Made by a program: the position numbers and the translations under genes
Shown here: positions 62,322 to 64,000 of the stretch, piece after piece
How the letters are laid out: each line of letters starts with the position of its first letter
Numbering within the stretch: position 1 is the stretch's first letter
Assembly: GCF_004792695.1 (NCBI RefSeq)
Contig: NZ_SRXU01000002.1
Span: forward strand, 1 to 64,000
Origin: Sphingomonas naasensis
GTDB taxonomy: Bacteria > Pseudomonadota > Alphaproteobacteria > Sphingomonadales > Sphingomonadaceae
DNA length: 64,000 nucleotides
Reading direction: 5' to 3'
The notes under the pieces: generated by a model
Databases searched by the model: none
Told to the model about the DNA's origin: nothing
Seen by the model: the letters and a program-made list of their open reading frames with translations, nothing else

Positions 62322-63425
62322 ATGCCCCTCTACCTCACCGACGAACAGCAGATGCTCCGCGACACCGCGAAGGACTTCGTCGCCGAGCACGCGCCCGTAA
62401 GCCACATGCGCGCCTTGCGCGATGCGAACGACGCCACCGGCTTCTCGCGCGATCTGTGGAAGCAGTTCGCCGAGCTCGGCCTAACCGGCATTCTGATCCC
62501 CGAGTCCGACAACGGCCTCGGCCTCGGCCATGTCGAGGCGGGCGTCGTGCTCGAGGAGATCGGCCGCAACCTCTCGCCCTCGCCCTTCCTCACCACCGCC
62601 GTCGCCGCGGTCGAGGCGCTCAAGGGCACGCCCCACGCCGCGCGCTGGTTCCCCGGCATTCTCGCCGGCGAGACCGTCGCCGCGCTCGCGATCGACGAAC
62701 GCGCCAAGCATGACGGCCGCATCGAAATGAAGGCCGAGCGTTCGGGCAACGGCTTCCGCCTCACCGGCGCCAAGCAGTTCGTCACCCACGGCCATGTCGC
62801 CGATCTGCTCCTCGTCGCCGCCGCGACCGGGCACGGCACCACGCTCTTCGCCGTCCCCACCGACACCAAGGGCCTCACCGCCGATCCGCAGCGCCTCGCC
62901 GATGCCAGCCTCGCCGCGCGCATCACCTTCGACGGCGTCGAAGTCGATGCCGATGCGGTGGTCGGCGAAGTCGATCAGGCCCCCCTCGCCCGCCTGCTCG
63001 CCGCGGGCCGCACCGGCGCCTCGGCCGAATTGCTCGGCGTCGGCGGCGGCGCGATGGACATGACCGTGTCCTATCTCAAGGAGCGCAAGCAGTTCGGCGC
63101 GGTTATCGGCAGCTTCCAGGCCCTCCAGCACCGCGCCGCGCATCTCTACAGCGAGATGGAAGTCGCCCGCGCTGCCGTGCTCAAGGCGCAGCAACTGCTC
63201 GACGCGGGCGACGAGCGCGCCACCGACGCCGTCTCGGTCGCCAAGGCAATGACCAGCCTCGCCACTACGCTCGCGGTGCAGGAGGGCATCCAGATGCATG
63301 GCGGCATCGGGATGACCGACGAATATGATATCGGCTTCTACATGAAGCGCGCCCGAGTCCTCGCCGAGCTGTTCGGCGACAGTAATTTCCACGCCGATGC
63401 GCTGGCGCAGGCGGCGGGATATTGA
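62322..63425 (+). CDS. Acyl-CoA dehydrogenase, second of a pair
   Basis: A 367-residue dehydrogenase. Family segments are MHGGIGMTDEYDIGFYMKRA and YLKERKQFGAVIGSFQALQHRAAH, but the middle domain is short and less like the FAD/substrate region of the first protein. It may be the small subunit of a heteromeric acyl-CoA dehydrogenase. The start is ATG 62322, preceded by AGAGAAGAAGA. Confidence 0.9.
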   Translation: MPLYLTDEQQMLRDTAKDFVAEHAPVSHMRALRDANDATGFSRDLWKQFAELGLTGILIPESDNGLGLGHVEAGVVLEEIGRNLSPSPFLTTAVAAVEALKGTPHAARWFPGILAGETVAALAIDERAKHDGRIEMKAERSGNGFRLTGAKQFVTHGHVADLLLVAAATGHGTTLFAVPTDTKGLTADPQRLADASLAARITFDGVEVDADAVVGEVDQAPLARLLAAGRTGASAELLGVGGGAMDMTVSYLKERKQFGAVIGSFQALQHRAAHLYSEMEVARAAVLKAQQLLDAGDERATDAVSVAKAMTSLATTLAVQEGIQMHGGIGMTDEYDIGFYMKRARVLAELFGDSNFHADALAQAAGY

Positions 63426-63445
63426 TGGCGTCCCTACATCTCGTG

Positions 63446-63557
63446 CCGTCACCCCCGCGAAAGCGGGGGCCCATCTCGTGCAGAAGCAACGAGATACAAC
63501 AGCTGTTATGCACGTGGCACATTCCGGAGATGGGTCCCCGCCTTCGCGGGGATGACG
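63446..63557. repeat. Inverted-pair palindromic element (GTCAYCCCCGCG type)
   Basis: Left CCGTCACCCCCGC / GCGGGGGCCCATCTC, right GGGTCCCCGC / GCGGGGATGACGG; AACAGCTGTT lies near the centre. It separates the dehydrogenase from tesB. Confidence 0.88.
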
Positions 63558-63572
63558 GTTTGCGGGAAAATC

Positions 63573-64000
63573 ATGCCTGAACCCACCCCAGCCGAGCTCG
63601 TAGCCCAGCTCACCACCCTCCTCGACGTCGAGGAGATCGACACCGACCTGTATCGCGGCCCCCGCCTCCCCGGCGGCGTCGGCCGCGTGTTCGGCGGGCA
63701 GGTCATCGCGCAGGCGCTCCAGGCCGCGCAGCGCTCGGTGGAAGGCGACAAGACCGCCCACTCGCTCCACGCCTATTTCATGCGCCCCGGCGACGAGAAC
63801 CACCCGATCATCTTCCGCGTCGTCCGCGATTTCGAAGGCCGCAGCTTCGCCAATCGCCGCGTCATCGCGATGCAGAAGGGCCAGCCGATCCTCAACATGA
63901 CGGCGAGCTTCCAGACGCCGTCCGAAGGCCTGCACCATCAGGACGCGATGCCCGACGTCCCCGATCCGGACTCGCTCAGGTCCGAACGCGAGCTGCGCGA
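63573..64000 (+). CDS. tesB: Acyl-CoA thioesterase II (TesB), N-terminal part
   Basis: A frame from ATG 63573 running off the right edge, 142 residues. The first hot-dog domain is clear: EIDTDLYRGP, GRVFGGQVIAQALQAA, SLHAYFMRPGDENHPIIF and the NRRVIAMQKG strand, then FQTPSEG. TesB hydrolyses medium- and long-chain acyl-CoA; the catalytic Asp, Ser/Thr and Gln of the second domain lie outside the window. The start follows the palindromic element and a weak AGGAG-free leader. Confidence 0.9.
   Translation, partial: MPEPTPAELVAQLTTLLDVEEIDTDLYRGPRLPGGVGRVFGGQVIAQALQAAQRSVEGDKTAHSLHAYFMRPGDENHPIIFRVVRDFEGRSFANRRVIAMQKGQPILNMTASFQTPSEGLHHQDAMPDVPDPDSLRSERELR

Overview
The window reads as a chromosomal segment of a high-GC alphaproteobacterium of the order Sphingomonadales (Sphingomonas-like). 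The basis is protein-level resemblance and gene order: a complete nuoA-N operon running into birA, coaX, the RNase J gene and a DUF1467 gene; a D-mannonate dehydratase whose active-site residues match the Novosphingobium enzyme with an offset of one; a tkt-gap-pgk block; and 6S RNA between zapA and the 5-formyltetrahydrofolate cyclo-ligase gene. There are no phage genes, transposases, CRISPR arrays or rRNA genes.

Layout. 1-3415 (minus): a partial secreted NTF2-like protein, a LytS/LytTR two-component pair and a FadR-type GntR regulator divergent from manD (3502-4713, plus). 5011-11207 (plus): an unknown protein, a MoxR-type AAA+ ATPase, a GFA-family protein, a DUF817 membrane protein, a secreted CHAP protein, a GT-C-type membrane glycosyltransferase and a CoxE-type VWA protein. 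11328-14910: a secreted unknown protein, a degenerate Hpt-like protein and, divergently, a 762-residue membrane coiled-coil protein. 15138-36539 (minus): the complex I operon, whose 14 subunits are interleaved with six small non-subunit genes, followed by birA, an inverted DUF4274 gene, coaX, rnj and the DUF1467 gene. 36826-43918 (mostly minus): an inositol-phosphatase-like gene, efp, a second GFA protein, an M23 peptidase, an L,D-transpeptidase, thiE, an O-methyltransferase, a secreted ABM monooxygenase-like protein and class I aldolase. 44067-50377 (minus): a chemoreceptor, then pgk, gap and tkt, ending in a strong intrinsic terminator. 50543-52026 (plus): a small coiled-coil protein, zapA, 6S RNA, fau and a DUF2842 gene. 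52062-53575 (minus): two identical tRNA-Asp genes and an AI-2E-family transporter. 53667-64000: glycerol kinase, a GIY-YIG nuclease, an acyl-CoA synthetase, a serine hydrolase and a beta-oxidation set (multifunctional FadB/FadJ-like protein, two acyl-CoA dehydrogenases, partial TesB).

How the genes work together. Complex I and its operon companions supply respiration. fba, gap, pgk and tkt form the triose and pentose part of central carbon metabolism. The right end activates, beta-oxidises and hydrolyses acyl-CoAs. LdtD-type and M23 enzymes next to each other remodel peptidoglycan.

The most notable non-genic signal is a set of about 14 intergenic palindromic elements of 30-170 bp. They fall into a few sequence families, and most are inverted pairs of hairpins. 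One lies inside the nuo operon, one encodes the last residues of glycerol kinase, one is a string of five perfect or near-perfect hairpins, and two bracket a 95-residue single-domain GIY-YIG nuclease gene. That last arrangement resembles the association of REP elements with RAYT proteins, but with a different nuclease fold, and it is my best candidate for an undescribed system. All boundaries and starts come from reading the sequence; no database search was run.
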